Shown: positions 45,577 through 55,339 of the stretch, in pieces
Layout: each line of letters begins with the position of its first letter
How positions within the stretch are numbered: the first letter of the stretch is position 1
NCBI RefSeq assembly: GCF_004912135.1
Contig: NZ_STGU01000007.1
Location: 186,001 to 250,000 of the forward strand
DNA length: 64,000 bases
Direction: 5' to 3'
From: Rhizobium rosettiformans W3
GTDB lineage: Bacteria; Pseudomonadota; Alphaproteobacteria; Rhizobiales; Rhizobiaceae
Position numbers and translations under genes: made by a program
The notes under the pieces: generated by a model
What the model was told of the DNA's origin: nothing
Seen by the model: only the letters and a program-made list of their open reading frames with translations
Databases searched by the model: none

Positions 45577-45813
45577 TCCCGCTATCACCGCCGCATTATC
45601 AGCGCTTTTGATTCGCTCCAGCGTTCTTGCTGTGACGCGCTCGCGTCAGCCTGATTTCTCATCATTCATTTCATTTGGCCCCAACGATATTTTTTGGGCT
45701 GGGCGCAATCCTGCCGGTTCTGCCAATTGAAGGTGACACAACCTCATGTTACGCAGCCCGAAGATCTGTGACGTCTTCATTTTTTTTGTCACATCTCAGG
45801 GGTGAGGTTGCGA
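45577..45813. other. 237-base gap before the PAS protein gene
   Basis: AT-richer than its neighbours. It holds the probable promoter of the PAS gene and a loose inverted repeat TGTGAC...GTCACA near 45765-45795 around a T-run. I see no clear terminator for lpxXL and no gene. Confidence 0.35.
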
Positions 45814-46545
45814 ATGTCATTTGGCGAGTTCCGTGATTCGAATCTGCGGGCAATGTTCGAAGCGGTTTCGTTGAAGAATCTTCAGCTGCAGCAGGCCATT
45901 CGCAGCGGCAACGACCAGCTCGTGCGGGTTCTCGATCGCGAGATCGACCCGATGATCTCCGCCCTCATCAGCTACCGTGCGTCGGATATCGACGACATCT
46001 ATCTGCAGATGCGTCTCCTGACGAAGCTTCTGCGCGAAGATGCCGATGACCGGTCCTGCGTCTTGCGGCACGCCTCCATGCTGACGCTGCTGGTCGAACG
46101 CTATTTCGGTCCGAAACGGGCAGAGGAGGCGCCGCAGCCGGCGGTATCGTCGGCGCGTCCGGTGCAGGTCGGCGACGACGAGCAGCTGAACGAGGCCATT
46201 CTCAACAATCTCCCGGAACGGGTGGCCGTCATCACCTGCGACTACCGCTATCTCTTCGCCAATACGGCCATGGCCCGGATGCTGGGTGTGCGGCAGATGG
46301 ATATCATCGGTCGCAGCGCCTTCGATCTCTGCCTGGCGGATGGCAATAGCGACTGGCTGCAGGATGCGCTCGATTCGGCGTTTGCCGGGCGGTCCGGTTC
46401 GTTCCTCGCCCGCGTTCCCGCCATCATGTCCGAGGGGGACATGCGCGGCCGCTATTCTCCGCTGCGCTCGGCCGATGGCAGCATCAGCGGCGCGATCCTG
46501 ACCCTGGGTGAATCGGAACCGGTGTTCGGCGAAGTCGCTGCCTGA
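45814..46545 (+). CDS. PAS-domain protein without output domain
   Basis: 243 aa. Residues 1-115 are mainly helical and unfamiliar; residues about 130-240 form a PAS domain (LNEAILNNLPERVAVITCDYRYLFANTAMARMLGV, RSAFDLCLADG and the PAC-like YSPLRSADGSISGAILTLGE). No kinase, GGDEF or DNA-binding domain follows, so it probably signals by protein contact. The ATG at 45814 has GAGG six bases upstream; GTG 45802 is the alternative. Convergent with the hemerythrin-like gene next to the cbb3 genes. Confidence 0.8.
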   Translation: MSFGEFRDSNLRAMFEAVSLKNLQLQQAIRSGNDQLVRVLDREIDPMISALISYRASDIDDIYLQMRLLTKLLREDADDRSCVLRHASMLTLLVERYFGPKRAEEAPQPAVSSARPVQVGDDEQLNEAILNNLPERVAVITCDYRYLFANTAMARMLGVRQMDIIGRSAFDLCLADGNSDWLQDALDSAFAGRSGSFLARVPAIMSEGDMRGRYSPLRSADGSISGAILTLGESEPVFGEVAA

Positions 46546-46570
46546 GGATGCATGATCCGGGAGGTGACGC

Positions 46571-47092
46571 TCAGGCACCTGCCGTCTGCAATTCCTCGTC
46601 CGTCACGCCCTGCAGCAGATGCTCGCGCTCGAACGCGATGTGGCGGCGGATGCCTTCGAAGAAGCCGCGCAGCATATAGCCGACCGCTTCCATATTGACC
46701 CGATCGCCGGAGCCAAGCTTGAGCAGCGCGTCCGTCAGTTCCTCGGCGAAGCACTCATCCTCGCAATGCTCGAATTTCAGCCTCTCGAGCGTCGGCCCGA
46801 GCGCCTCCGTCGCATCCGGATTGGCCTGCAGCTGCGGAAACAGAACGGTCTCCTCGTAGTGGTGGATGCCCTTGATTAGGGGCCCAAGTGCCTTGGCCGC
46901 ATAGATGCATTTCTGCCGGTTGATGCTCGCCGGCAGTGAGTCGGCGATTTCTTCCAGTTCCCGGCACAGAGCCAGTTGCTCCGCATGGGCGCGGTCCAGC
47001 CATGCGAGGTCGCGCTTGCCGGCGTCGAGCAGGCGGTTGCCCGTCCGCGTGTCCCCCGCGATGCGCTTGCTGTTTTCGATGTTCGTCAGCAT
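46571..47092 (-). CDS. Hemerythrin HHE-domain protein
   Basis: 173 aa helical bundle with the HHE-type histidine/glutamate ligands spread over four helices: RAHAEQLALC, GIHHYEETVLFP, FEHCEDECFAEE and RHIAFEREHLLQ. Such domains bind di-iron and sense or carry oxygen or NO. The ATG at 47092 has GGAG upstream; an upstream start at 47143 would add 17 unconserved residues. It is divergent from ccoN and shares the intergenic region with the anaerobox at 47249-47262, which suggests co-control with microaerobic respiration. Confidence 0.87.
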   Translation of the reverse strand: MLTNIENSKRIAGDTRTGNRLLDAGKRDLAWLDRAHAEQLALCRELEEIADSLPASINRQKCIYAAKALGPLIKGIHHYEETVLFPQLQANPDATEALGPTLERLKFEHCEDECFAEELTDALLKLGSGDRVNMEAVGYMLRGFFEGIRRHIAFEREHLLQGVTDEELQTAGA

Positions 47093-47248
47093 GTCCGTTT
47101 TCTCCAACGGGGTCGACCGCCGCTCGGCACCCCAGTGCTCCAAGACACGCGCAACGGGCCTTGGTCGATGCGACGTGTCGGTCTTGGTCTCCGATGAACG
47201 CGAACCCGATTGCAGCTCAAAGCCTCGCGAATTTTAGAGGTCGGTGCA

Positions 47249-47262
47249 TTGACTTGGATCAA
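47249..47262. promoter_or_regulatory. Anaerobox upstream of ccoNOQP
   Basis: TTGAC-TTGG-ATCAA, full match to TTGAY-N4-RTCAA. It lies 106 bases before the ccoN ATG and about 157 before the divergent hemerythrin-gene start. Placement suits activation of ccoNOQP with a leader near 70 bases. Confidence 0.87.
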
Positions 47263-47368
47263 GGTGGATGGCCGTCCCCAATGCGATTGGTGCATCCGAC
47301 GCGGAAGGAATCTCCAGTTTGGGGACCGCCGCCGCGATGAGATCAGCAAGCGTTGGGGGATTCCAACA

Positions 47369-49009
47369 ATGAACTACACGTTAGAGACACTGGTGATGGC
47401 GGTTCTCGCCTTCGCCGCGCTGCTCGGGGTGGCTTTCACCCAGGACAGCCTCTTCGCAGCCCATATGTGGGTTGCCTTCTTCGTGCTCACTGCGGGCACG
47501 ATCGTCATGCTGCGCCGGATGCAGTTTGCTCCGTCTGCGGCATCCTCCTCCACGCTCAAGCCCAAGGCGCCGCCGTCGGAATATTTCGACGAAGTGGTGC
47601 GCTACGGCGTCATCGCGACCGTCTTCTGGGGCGTCGTCGGCTTCCTCGTCGGCGTCGTCGTGGCTCTGCAGCTCGCCTATCCCGATCTCAACATCGAGCC
47701 CTGGCTGAACTTCGGGCGCCTGCGTCCGCTGCACACCTCGGCCGTCATCTTCGCCTTCGGCGGTAATGCGCTCATCGCAACCTCGTTCTACGTGGTCCAG
47801 CGCACCTCGCGCCAGCGGCTGTTCGGCGGCAATCTCGCCTGGTTCGTCTTCTGGGGCTATCAGTTCTTCATCGTCATGGCCGCCACCGGCTATCTTCTGG
47901 GCATCACCCAGGGCCGCGAATATGCCGAGCCGGAATGGTATGTCGATCTCTGGCTCACCGTCGTCTGGGTCGCCTATCTGATCACCTTCATGGGCACGAT
48001 CATGACCCGGAAGGAAAGCCACATCTACGTGGCCAACTGGTTCTACCTCTCCTTCATCATCACGATCGCGATGCTGCACATCGTGAACAACCTCGCGATC
48101 CCGGTCTCCTTCCTCGGCACCAAGAGCTATTCTGCCTTTGCCGGTGTTCAGGATGCGCTGACCCAGTGGTGGTATGGCCACAACGCCGTCGGCTTCTTCT
48201 TGACTGCGGGCTTCCTCGGCATGATGTATTATTTCGTGCCCAAGCAGGCCGGACGCCCGGTCTATTCCTACCGCCTGTCGATCATCCACTTCTGGGCCCT
48301 GATCTTCATGTATATCTGGGCCGGCCCGCACCACCTGCACTACACGGCTCTGCCGGACTGGGCACAGACGCTCGGCATGGTGTTCTCGGTCATGCTCTGG
48401 ATGCCCTCATGGGGCGGCATGATCAACGGTCTGATGACGCTCTCTGGCGCCTGGGACAAGATCCGCACCGACCCGATCATCCGCATGATGGTCATCGCGA
48501 TCGCCTTCTACGGCATGTCGACCTTCGAAGGCCCGATGATGTCGATCAAGGCCGTCAACTCGCTCAGCCACTATACCGAATGGACCATCGGTCACGTTCA
48601 CTCGGGCGCCCTCGGCTGGGTTGGCATGATCTCCTTCGGTGCCATCTACTACCTGACGCCGAAGCTGTGGAACCGCAACCGCCTCTACTCGCTGCGTCTG
48701 GTCAACTGGCACTTCTGGCTCGCCACCCTCGGTATCGTGGTCTATGCCGCCGTGCTCTGGGTTGCCGGTATCCAGCAGGGTCTGATGTGGCGCGAATATG
48801 ATGCCCAGGGCTTCCTGGTCTACTCCTTCGCCGAGTCGGTCGCCGCCATGTTCCCCTACTATGTCCTGCGTGCCGTCGGCGGTGCCATGTACCTGCTGGG
48901 CAGCGTGATCATGGCCTACAACATCCTGATGACCATCCTCGGCTATGAGCGCCAGGAAGCTCCGATCCCCGGATCGGTCGCCCCTGCTGCCCTGCAGCCG
49001 GCTGAATGA
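47369..49009 (+). CDS. ccoN: Cytochrome cbb3 oxidase subunit I
   Basis: 546 aa catalytic heme-copper subunit of the high-affinity oxidase (FixN). About 12-14 membrane segments. The heme-ligand and channel stretches [49 protein letters not shown] and [23 protein letters not shown] are typical. The ATG at 47369 is chosen over earlier in-frame starts because the family N-terminus begins there. First gene of ccoNOQP. Confidence 0.97.
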   Translation: MNYTLETLVMAVLAFAALLGVAFTQDSLFAAHMWVAFFVLTAGTIVMLRRMQFAPSAASSSTLKPKAPPSEYFDEVVRYGVIATVFWGVVGFLVGVVVALQLAYPDLNIEPWLNFGRLRPLHTSAVIFAFGGNALIATSFYVVQRTSRQRLFGGNLAWFVFWGYQFFIVMAATGYLLGITQGREYAEPEWYVDLWLTVVWVAYLITFMGTIMTRKESHIYVANWFYLSFIITIAMLHIVNNLAIPVSFLGTKSYSAFAGVQDALTQWWYGHNAVGFFLTAGFLGMMYYFVPKQAGRPVYSYRLSIIHFWALIFMYIWAGPHHLHYTALPDWAQTLGMVFSVMLWMPSWGGMINGLMTLSGAWDKIRTDPIIRMMVIAIAFYGMSTFEGPMMSIKAVNSLSHYTEWTIGHVHSGALGWVGMISFGAIYYLTPKLWNRNRLYSLRLVNWHFWLATLGIVVYAAVLWVAGIQQGLMWREYDAQGFLVYSFAESVAAMFPYYVLRAVGGAMYLLGSVIMAYNILMTILGYERQEAPIPGSVAPAALQPAE

Positions 49010-49020
49010 GGAGGGCACCC

Positions 49021-49752
49021 ATGTCCATTCTTGATAAACACGCAATCCTCGAGAAGAACACGAGCCTTCTCTTCCTCGGTTCGCTTCTGGTGGTCACCAT
49101 CGGCGGTATCGTCGAGATCGCGCCGCTCTTCTACCTCGAGAACACCATCGAAAAGGTGGAGGGCATGCGTCCCTACTCGCCGCTCGAACTGGCCGGTCGC
49201 AACATCTACATCCGTGAAGGCTGCTATGTCTGTCACAGCCAGATGATCCGGCCGTTCAAGGACGAGGTCGAGCGCTACGGTCACTATTCGCTGGCGGCGG
49301 AGTCGATGTACGACCATCCGTTCCAGTGGGGATCGAAGCGTACGGGTCCGGATCTTGCGCGCGTCGGCGACCGCTATTCCAACGAATGGCATGTCCAGCA
49401 CCTGACCGAACCACGCGACGTCGTGCCGGAATCGATCATGCCGAGCTACTCGTATCTGAAGACGACGCCGCTCAAGGTCGCCAACGTCACCATGGACCTG
49501 AAGGCCAACAGCCTCGTCGGTGTGCCCTATACCGACGACATGATGGCGCAGGCGGAAGCGGACCTGGTTGCCCAGGCCGATCCGAATGCCGACACATCAG
49601 GCCTTCTGGAGCGCTATCCGAAGGCCAAGGTCGGTGATTTCGACGGCGATCCGACGAAGCTCACCGAGATGGACGCACTCGTCGCCTATCTGCAGATGCT
49701 CGGCACGCTCGTCGACTTCTCCACCTACGACGACGCAAGCGGTTACCGCTGA
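49021..49752 (+). CDS. ccoO: Cytochrome cbb3 oxidase subunit II
   Basis: 243 aa membrane-anchored monoheme cytochrome c (FixO). The N-terminal membrane segment is about residues 17-38; heme is bound at [12 protein letters not shown] (near residue 71), and MPSYSYL supplies the axial methionine. Preceded by GAGGAGGGC, 11 bases after ccoN. Confidence 0.96.
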   Translation: MSILDKHAILEKNTSLLFLGSLLVVTIGGIVEIAPLFYLENTIEKVEGMRPYSPLELAGRNIYIREGCYVCHSQMIRPFKDEVERYGHYSLAAESMYDHPFQWGSKRTGPDLARVGDRYSNEWHVQHLTEPRDVVPESIMPSYSYLKTTPLKVANVTMDLKANSLVGVPYTDDMMAQAEADLVAQADPNADTSGLLERYPKAKVGDFDGDPTKLTEMDALVAYLQMLGTLVDFSTYDDASGYR

Positions 49753-49762
49753 GGAGGGCGCC

Positions 49763-49915
49763 ATGGAAACCTATACCGCCATGCGCCACTTCGCCGACAG
49801 CTGGGCTCTGCTCGCCATGACCCTGTTTTTCGTTGGCGTCGTGCTCTTCACATTCCGCCCGGGCGGCAAAAAGCCTGCCGACGACGCGGCCAGCATCCCT
49901 CTCAAGGAGGATTGA
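49763..49915 (+). CDS. ccoQ: Cytochrome cbb3 oxidase subunit CcoQ
   Basis: 50 aa single-span protein (FixQ): METYTAMRHFADSWALLAM followed by the membrane segment LFFVGVVLFTF and a short charged tail. Stabilises the complex. Ten bases after ccoO with a GAGGAGGGC ribosome site; three bases before ccoP. Confidence 0.93.
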   Translation: METYTAMRHFADSWALLAMTLFFVGVVLFTFRPGGKKPADDAASIPLKED

Positions 49916-49918
49916 ACA

Positions 49919-50785
49919 ATGGCAGACAAGAAACACATCGACGAGATCAGCGGCGTCGAGACCACCGGCCATGAGTGGGATGGCATCCGCGAGCTGAACA
50001 ACCCGATGCCGCGCTGGTGGGTCTATACCTTCTACGCGACCATCGTCTGGGCCATCGGCTACACGATCATGTATCCGGCCTGGCCGCTCCTGACCGACAA
50101 CACCAAGGGTCTGCTCGGCTATTCCAGCCGTGCCGAGGTCGCGCAGGAACTGGCCGCGGCGAAGTCGACCCAGGCTGTCTATCTCGACCGGATCGCCACG
50201 CTGCCGCTCGAAGAGATCGTCGCCGACAAGGAGCTCACACAGTTTGCGGTTGCCGGCGGCGCGGCCGCCTTCAAGGTCAACTGCTCGCCCTGCCATGGTT
50301 CGGGTGCTGCCGGTGGTGCCGGTTATCCGAACCTCAACGACGACGACTGGCTCTGGGGCGGTGATCTCGAAGCGATCCACACCACGATCGCCCACGGCAT
50401 CCGCTACGATCAGGATCCGGATACCCGGGTCTCGGAAATGCCGGCCTTTACCGACATTCTCGACGCCGAGCAGATCAAACAGGCCGCTGCCTATGTGGTC
50501 AGCCTGACCGGCACGCCGCTCGACGCGTCCATGGTCGAACCGGGCAAGCAGGTGTTTGCCGAAAACTGCGCCTCCTGCCACGGCGAAGATGCCAAGGGCA
50601 GCCGCGATTTCGGTGCGCCGAATCTCGCCGATGCCATCTGGCTGAAGGTCGATGGCGAGGCGCAGATTGCCGCACAGATCCGGCAGCCGCGTCACGGCGC
50701 AATGCCCGGCTGGGCCGCCCGCCTCGGTGACACCACCGTCAAGCAGCTGACCGTCTACGTGCACCAGTTGGGCGGCGGCGAATAA
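49919..50785 (+). CDS. ccoP: Cytochrome cbb3 oxidase diheme subunit CcoP
   Basis: 288 aa (FixP). One membrane segment near 36-58 (WWVYTFYATIVWAIGYTIM), then two cytochrome c domains with heme sites CSPCHGSG and CASCHGED and their later methionines (SEMPAF, GAMPGW). Passes electrons from the bc1 complex/soluble cytochrome to CcoO and CcoN. Last gene of ccoNOQP, followed by a strong terminator. Confidence 0.96.
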   Translation: MADKKHIDEISGVETTGHEWDGIRELNNPMPRWWVYTFYATIVWAIGYTIMYPAWPLLTDNTKGLLGYSSRAEVAQELAAAKSTQAVYLDRIATLPLEEIVADKELTQFAVAGGAAAFKVNCSPCHGSGAAGGAGYPNLNDDDWLWGGDLEAIHTTIAHGIRYDQDPDTRVSEMPAFTDILDAEQIKQAAAYVVSLTGTPLDASMVEPGKQVFAENCASCHGEDAKGSRDFGAPNLADAIWLKVDGEAQIAAQIRQPRHGAMPGWAARLGDTTVKQLTVYVHQLGGGE

Positions 50786-50808
50786 GCCTCCTCTTCCTCC
50801 GAGACTGA

Positions 50809-50844
50809 GGGCCGCATCCGGTGATGCGGCCCTTCTTTCGTTTT
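50809..50844 (+). terminator. Rho-independent terminator of ccoNOQP
   Basis: GGGCCGCATC at 50809-50818 pairs perfectly with GATGCGGCCC at 50823-50832, loop CGGT, followed by TTCTTTCGTTTT. Separates ccoNOQP from ccoGHIS. Confidence 0.9.
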
Positions 50845-50885
50845 ACATTCGAAAAAGACTATCTGTTGCGACGCTTCGCCGCTGC

Positions 50886-50899
50886 TTGACTTAAGTCAA
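50886..50899. promoter_or_regulatory. Anaerobox upstream of ccoGHIS
   Basis: TTGAC-TTAA-GTCAA, a perfectly symmetric 14-base palindrome and full consensus match. Its end is 57 bases before the ccoG ATG. Confidence 0.9.
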
Positions 50900-50955
50900 G
50901 GCGGGGTCGCCGTGGAGGTGGGACAAGGCGAGCATCAGAAGAAGGTTCTCGTCCC

Positions 50956-52542
50956 ATGAACATACATGCCGATCAAACCCGTGCGCCGGACGCGCCTGAG
51001 GTCGAGAGACATGACGCCGAAGCCGTGATGTCGGCCAAGACCCGCAAGCCGCTCTACGAAGCCCGCAAGAAGATCTTCCCGAAACGTGCCGAAGGCAGCT
51101 TCCGGCGCTTCAAGTGGATCGTCATGGCGATCACGCTCGGCATCTACTATCTCACGCCCTGGCTGCGCTGGGACCGCGGGGAATTTGCGCCTGATCAGGC
51201 TGTCCTCATCGATCTTGCGCATCGCCGCTTCTATTTCTTCTTCATCGAGATCTGGCCGCAGGAGTTCTTCTTCGTCGCCGGTTTGCTCGTGATGGCTGGT
51301 TTCGGCCTCTTCCTGGTGACCTCCGCCGTCGGCCGCGCCTGGTGCGGCTATACCTGTCCGCAGACGGTGTGGGTCGATCTCTTCCTGGTTGTCGAGCGCT
51401 TCATCGAAGGCGATCGCAATGCCCGAATCAAGCTCGAAGCGGCACCCTGGAGCTTCGACAAGATCTGGAAGCGGGTCACGAAACACGCGACCTGGATCCT
51501 GATTGGCGTGCTGACGGGCGGTGCCTGGATCTTCTATTTCGCCGATGCGCCTTCACTCGCCATGGATTTCCTCACCGGCAATGCCGCACCCGTCGCCTAT
51601 ATGACCGTCGCCATTCTGACGGCCACGACTTACGTTTTCGGCGGACTGATGCGCGAGCAGGTCTGCATCTACATGTGCCCCTGGCCGCGTATCCAGGCCG
51701 CCATGCTCGACGAGAATTCGCTTGTCGTCACCTATAACGACTGGCGTGGCGAACCGCGCACGCGGCACGCCAAGAAGGCAATCGCGGCCGGTGAAGCAGT
51801 CGGTGACTGCGTCGACTGCAATGCCTGCGTTGCCGTCTGTCCGATGGGCATCGACATCCGTGACGGCCAGCAGCTCGAATGCATCACCTGCGCGCTCTGC
51901 ATCGATGCCTGTGATGGCGTCATGGACAAGATCGGCAAGCCGCGCGGGTTGATCGCTTATGCGACGCTCGACGAATACCAGTCGAACATGGCGCTCGCGA
52001 CCAATGGCGGGACCGGCAGCATCGATCCGGCCAAGGTGCGCAATGCCGATGGCAGCTTCTCCGACAAGATCCGCCACTTCGACTGGCGCGTGATCTTCCG
52101 GGCGCGTACGCTGCTCTACATGGGCGTGTGGACCGCCGTGGGTGTCGCCATGCTCGTCGCATTGCTCGGCCGCGACCGGCTGGAGGTCAATGTGCTCCAC
52201 GATCGCAATCCGCAATATGTGCTCGAGTCGGACGGGTCGATCCGCAACGGCTACACCGTGCGCATCCTCAACATGATCGCCGCACCGCGCGAGATCGAGG
52301 TGTCGCTCGAAGGCCTGCCGGAGGCCACCATGAAGATCAACGGCATCAACCAGCCGCCGGCTCGTACCTTCACCGTATCGGTCGAGCCGGATGAGGCCAC
52401 GACGCTGAAGGTCTTCGTCACACTCGCCGGTGACAAGGTCACCGATGACAACCAGGATTTCCAGTTCATAGCGAAGGATACCGGCAGTGATGAGCGCGAC
52501 GTCTATGATGCAGTCTTCATGGGTCCGGGAGCAAAGAAATGA
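50956..52542 (+). CDS. ccoG: Cytochrome cbb3 oxidase accessory protein CcoG (FixG)
   Basis: 528 aa membrane protein with about five spanning segments and two 4Fe-4S ferredoxin motifs, in CVDCNACVAVCPMGIDI and CITCALCIDACDGVMD; an NapH-like CGYTCPQTVW and CPWPRIQ are also present. The C-terminal part (about 410-528) is an immunoglobulin-like periplasmic domain. Thought to reduce copper for delivery to the oxidase. Overlaps ccoH by four bases. Confidence 0.95.
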   Translation: MNIHADQTRAPDAPEVERHDAEAVMSAKTRKPLYEARKKIFPKRAEGSFRRFKWIVMAITLGIYYLTPWLRWDRGEFAPDQAVLIDLAHRRFYFFFIEIWPQEFFFVAGLLVMAGFGLFLVTSAVGRAWCGYTCPQTVWVDLFLVVERFIEGDRNARIKLEAAPWSFDKIWKRVTKHATWILIGVLTGGAWIFYFADAPSLAMDFLTGNAAPVAYMTVAILTATTYVFGGLMREQVCIYMCPWPRIQAAMLDENSLVVTYNDWRGEPRTRHAKKAIAAGEAVGDCVDCNACVAVCPMGIDIRDGQQLECITCALCIDACDGVMDKIGKPRGLIAYATLDEYQSNMALATNGGTGSIDPAKVRNADGSFSDKIRHFDWRVIFRARTLLYMGVWTAVGVAMLVALLGRDRLEVNVLHDRNPQYVLESDGSIRNGYTVRILNMIAAPREIEVSLEGLPEATMKINGINQPPARTFTVSVEPDEATTLKVFVTLAGDKVTDDNQDFQFIAKDTGSDERDVYDAVFMGPGAKK

Positions 52543-53027
52543 CCGCTGAAACACGCAAACCCTTCACCTTCACCGGCTGGCACATGCTGGCGATCATGCT
52601 CGCCTTCTTCGGGACGATCATCACCGTGAACTTCACCATGGCCTATTTCGCGACGTCCACCTGGAGCGGCCTGGTGGTGAAAAACACCTATGTCGCGAGC
52701 CAGGAGTTCAACGGCAAGACCGCTGCAATCAAGGAGATGCTGGCGACGGGCATTGCCGGCGACCTCTCTGTTGACACGAAGGGCATGCGCTACCGGCTGA
52801 CACTGCCGAACAACGTGCCTGTCGTTGCCGACAGCGTGCTTGCCCATTTCAAGCGCCCGGTGGGTGAGCATCAGGACTTTGAACTGGTTCTGACACCTGC
52901 CGGTGATGGCCTGTACCTCGCCGAAACGGCCGTTCTTCCCGGAAGCTGGATCGTTGAGATCAAGGCGACCAAGGGTGGCAAGATGATCATGCATGAGGCG
53001 AAGCGGGTCACCGTTTCGGGAGAATGA
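52539..53027 (+). CDS. ccoH: Cbb3 oxidase assembly protein CcoH (FixH)
   Basis: 162 aa. One membrane segment near 12-34 (WHMLAIMLAFFGTIITVNFTMA) and a periplasmic FixH domain beginning SGLVVKNTYVASQEFN. Helps assemble and stabilise the oxidase. Coupled to ccoG and ccoI by ATGA overlaps. Confidence 0.93.
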   Translation: MTAETRKPFTFTGWHMLAIMLAFFGTIITVNFTMAYFATSTWSGLVVKNTYVASQEFNGKTAAIKEMLATGIAGDLSVDTKGMRYRLTLPNNVPVVADSVLAHFKRPVGEHQDFELVLTPAGDGLYLAETAVLPGSWIVEIKATKGGKMIMHEAKRVTVSGE

Positions 53028-55339
53028 CGATGAGTTGCTGTGCAGCAGGCACCGAAGGCGCACTCGACATGGAGCGGGCAGGGGTCTCGCTCCCCTCGGC
53101 GGAAGAGCTGAAGCTCTCCAGCCGTGCCGTTGGGCCGGGCCTCTGGCAGGTCGACATGAGCGTGCCCGCAGTGCATTGCGGCACCTGTATCACGACGGTC
53201 GAGGGAGTGCTGAGGGCGCTCCCGGAAGTCGAGCGCGCCCGCGTCAACCTCTCGACGAAACGTGTCTCGGTGGTGTGGAAAGAGAGCGTCGACGGGGTCG
53301 AGACCGATCCCGTCAATCTCGCACGCGCGATCGCCTCGACCGGTTACACCGCGCATCTGTTCACAGCGGCGGAGGAAGCTTCCGATGCGCTGCGCAACCA
53401 GTTGATCCGCGCCGTTGCGGTCTCGGGTTTTGCCGCCACGAACATCATGTTGCTCTCGGTCTCCGTCTGGTCCGGCGCGGATGCCTCGACGCGCGATCTC
53501 TTCCACTGGATCTCGGCGATGATCGCCGCACCGGCGCTCATCTATGCCGGCCGCTTTTTCTATGAGTCGGCCTGGAATGTGCTGAAGCACGGCCGCACCA
53601 ATATGGATGTGCCGATCGCCATCGGCATTACGCTTTCCTATTTCGCCTCGCTCTGGGAAACCATCCATCACGGCGAGCATGCCTATTTCGATGCGACCGC
53701 GTCGCTCCTCTTCTTCCTTCTGATCGGCCGCACGCTGGATCACATCATGCGCGACCGGGCCCGTTCGGCGATCAGTGGCCTTGCCCGTCTCAATCCGCGC
53801 GGTGCCATGGTTCTGGCCGAAGACGGATCTCGTGAATACCGCGCCGTCGACGAAATCCGTGTGGGCGATCAGGTGGTGATTTCCGCCGGGGACCGGATCC
53901 CGGTTGATGGCGTGGTCGTCTCCGGCGAGAGCGATCTCGACATGTCGATCGTCAACGGCGAAAGCGCGCCGGTTTCGGTCCACCCCGGTTCGGAGGTGCA
54001 GGCGGGCACGCTGAGCCTCACCGGCTCGCTAACCATCCGCGCGACGGCAACTGCGCAGAACTCCTTCCTCTCGGAAATCATCCATCTGATGGAAGCCGCC
54101 GAGGGGGGCAGGGCGCGCTATCGCCGCATCGCCGACCGCGCCGCGCAGTATTATTCGCCGGCCGTGCATCTCCTGGCCATCACCTCCTTCGTGGCCTGGG
54201 GTCTTTACGACGGCGACTGGAAACACGCGATGATGGTCGCGATTGCGGTTCTCATCATCACCTGCCCCTGTGCGCTCGGGCTCGCCGTGCCTGTCGTCCA
54301 GGTCGTTGCCGCCGGTCGCCTGTTCAAAGCGGGCGTCATGGTCAAGGACGGCTCGGCGATGGAGCGACTTGCCGAAATCGAGGCTGTGGCCTTCGACAAG
54401 ACCGGCACGCTGACGCTTGGCCGTCCGCGCCTCGTCGACGCCGCCCGGCTTGAACCCGTCTCTTTCGGCATTGCCGCAGGCCTTGCCGCGCATTCCCGCC
54501 ATCCGCTGTCGCGGGCGCTCTGGGCGGCCTATGGCGGACAGCCGCGCAGTTTCGAGACCGTCCGGGAAATTCCCGGCGCTGGCGTCGAAGCGGAAACATC
54601 GGAAGGGGTCTGGCGTCTCGGCAACCGTCGCTTTGCCTGTGGTGCTGAGGCTGGCGCTGCGGATGAAAAGCCCTATTCCGAAGTCGTTCTCTCACTTGAT
54701 GGCGTCGAGCGTGCCACCTTCCTGTTCGAGGACACGCTCCGGCCACGGGCCCGGACATCCATCGACAGCCTGCGTCAGTTTGGCCTCGATCTCGGCATCC
54801 TCTCGGGCGACCGCGCGCCGGTCGTGGCCAAGCTCGCTGCCGATCTCGGCATCGACAACTGGCGCGCCGGCCTCACCCCCCGCGACAAGGCCGAGGCTTG
54901 CGCCGATGCCTCTGCGCGAGGACGTCGCGTGCTCATGGTCGGTGACGGCATCAATGACGCACCGGCGCTTTCGGCCGCCCATGTGTCGATGGCGCCGGCA
55001 ACGGCTGCCGATGTCGGACGTCAGGCCGCCGATTTCGTCTTCATGCGCGACGGCCTCGAGGCGGTCCCCTTCGCCATCGAAGCCTCGCGCCGCGCCGGCC
55101 GTCTAATCCGCGAGAATTTCGCGCTCGCGATCGGCTACAACGTCATTGCCGTTCCGATCGCGCTTCTCGGCTACGCCACTCCGCTGATTGCCGCCGTTGC
55201 CATGTCGACCTCGTCGATCATCGTCGTTGCCAATGCGCTCAGGCTCAACCGTCTGTCGCTCGACGAACGCGTGCTCGGCGAGGCTCCGGCCGCAGGTCTG
55301 ACGGCGGGCCATGCCGATGCTCGGAGGATTGCCGCATGA
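53024..55339 (+). CDS. ccoI: Copper-translocating P1B-type ATPase CcoI (FixI)
   Basis: 771 aa. N-terminal heavy-metal domain with HCGTC (near residue 49) and an extra CC near residue 5. Membrane CPC motif at 414-416 (TCPCALGLAVPV), phosphorylation site DKTGTLT, hinge MVGDGINDAPAL. CPC with the FixI context points to copper export into the periplasm for the oxidase. ATG overlaps the ccoH stop; the next gene, ccoS, overlaps its stop. Confidence 0.96.
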   Translation: MTMSCCAAGTEGALDMERAGVSLPSAEELKLSSRAVGPGLWQVDMSVPAVHCGTCITTVEGVLRALPEVERARVNLSTKRVSVVWKESVDGVETDPVNLARAIASTGYTAHLFTAAEEASDALRNQLIRAVAVSGFAATNIMLLSVSVWSGADASTRDLFHWISAMIAAPALIYAGRFFYESAWNVLKHGRTNMDVPIAIGITLSYFASLWETIHHGEHAYFDATASLLFFLLIGRTLDHIMRDRARSAISGLARLNPRGAMVLAEDGSREYRAVDEIRVGDQVVISAGDRIPVDGVVVSGESDLDMSIVNGESAPVSVHPGSEVQAGTLSLTGSLTIRATATAQNSFLSEIIHLMEAAEGGRARYRRIADRAAQYYSPAVHLLAITSFVAWGLYDGDWKHAMMVAIAVLIITCPCALGLAVPVVQVVAAGRLFKAGVMVKDGSAMERLAEIEAVAFDKTGTLTLGRPRLVDAARLEPVSFGIAAGLAAHSRHPLSRALWAAYGGQPRSFETVREIPGAGVEAETSEGVWRLGNRRFACGAEAGAADEKPYSEVVLSLDGVERATFLFEDTLRPRARTSIDSLRQFGLDLGILSGDRAPVVAKLAADLGIDNWRAGLTPRDKAEACADASARGRRVLMVGDGINDAPALSAAHVSMAPATAADVGRQAADFVFMRDGLEAVPFAIEASRRAGRLIRENFALAIGYNVIAVPIALLGYATPLIAAVAMSTSSIIVVANALRLNRLSLDERVLGEAPAAGLTAGHADARRIAA

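Noticed and set aside
45765..45795. TGTGAC...GTCACA around a T-run, as terminator or CRP-like site
   Set aside because: The stem is only six pairs with a long loop, the T-run is inside the loop, and spacing does not fit a CRP site.
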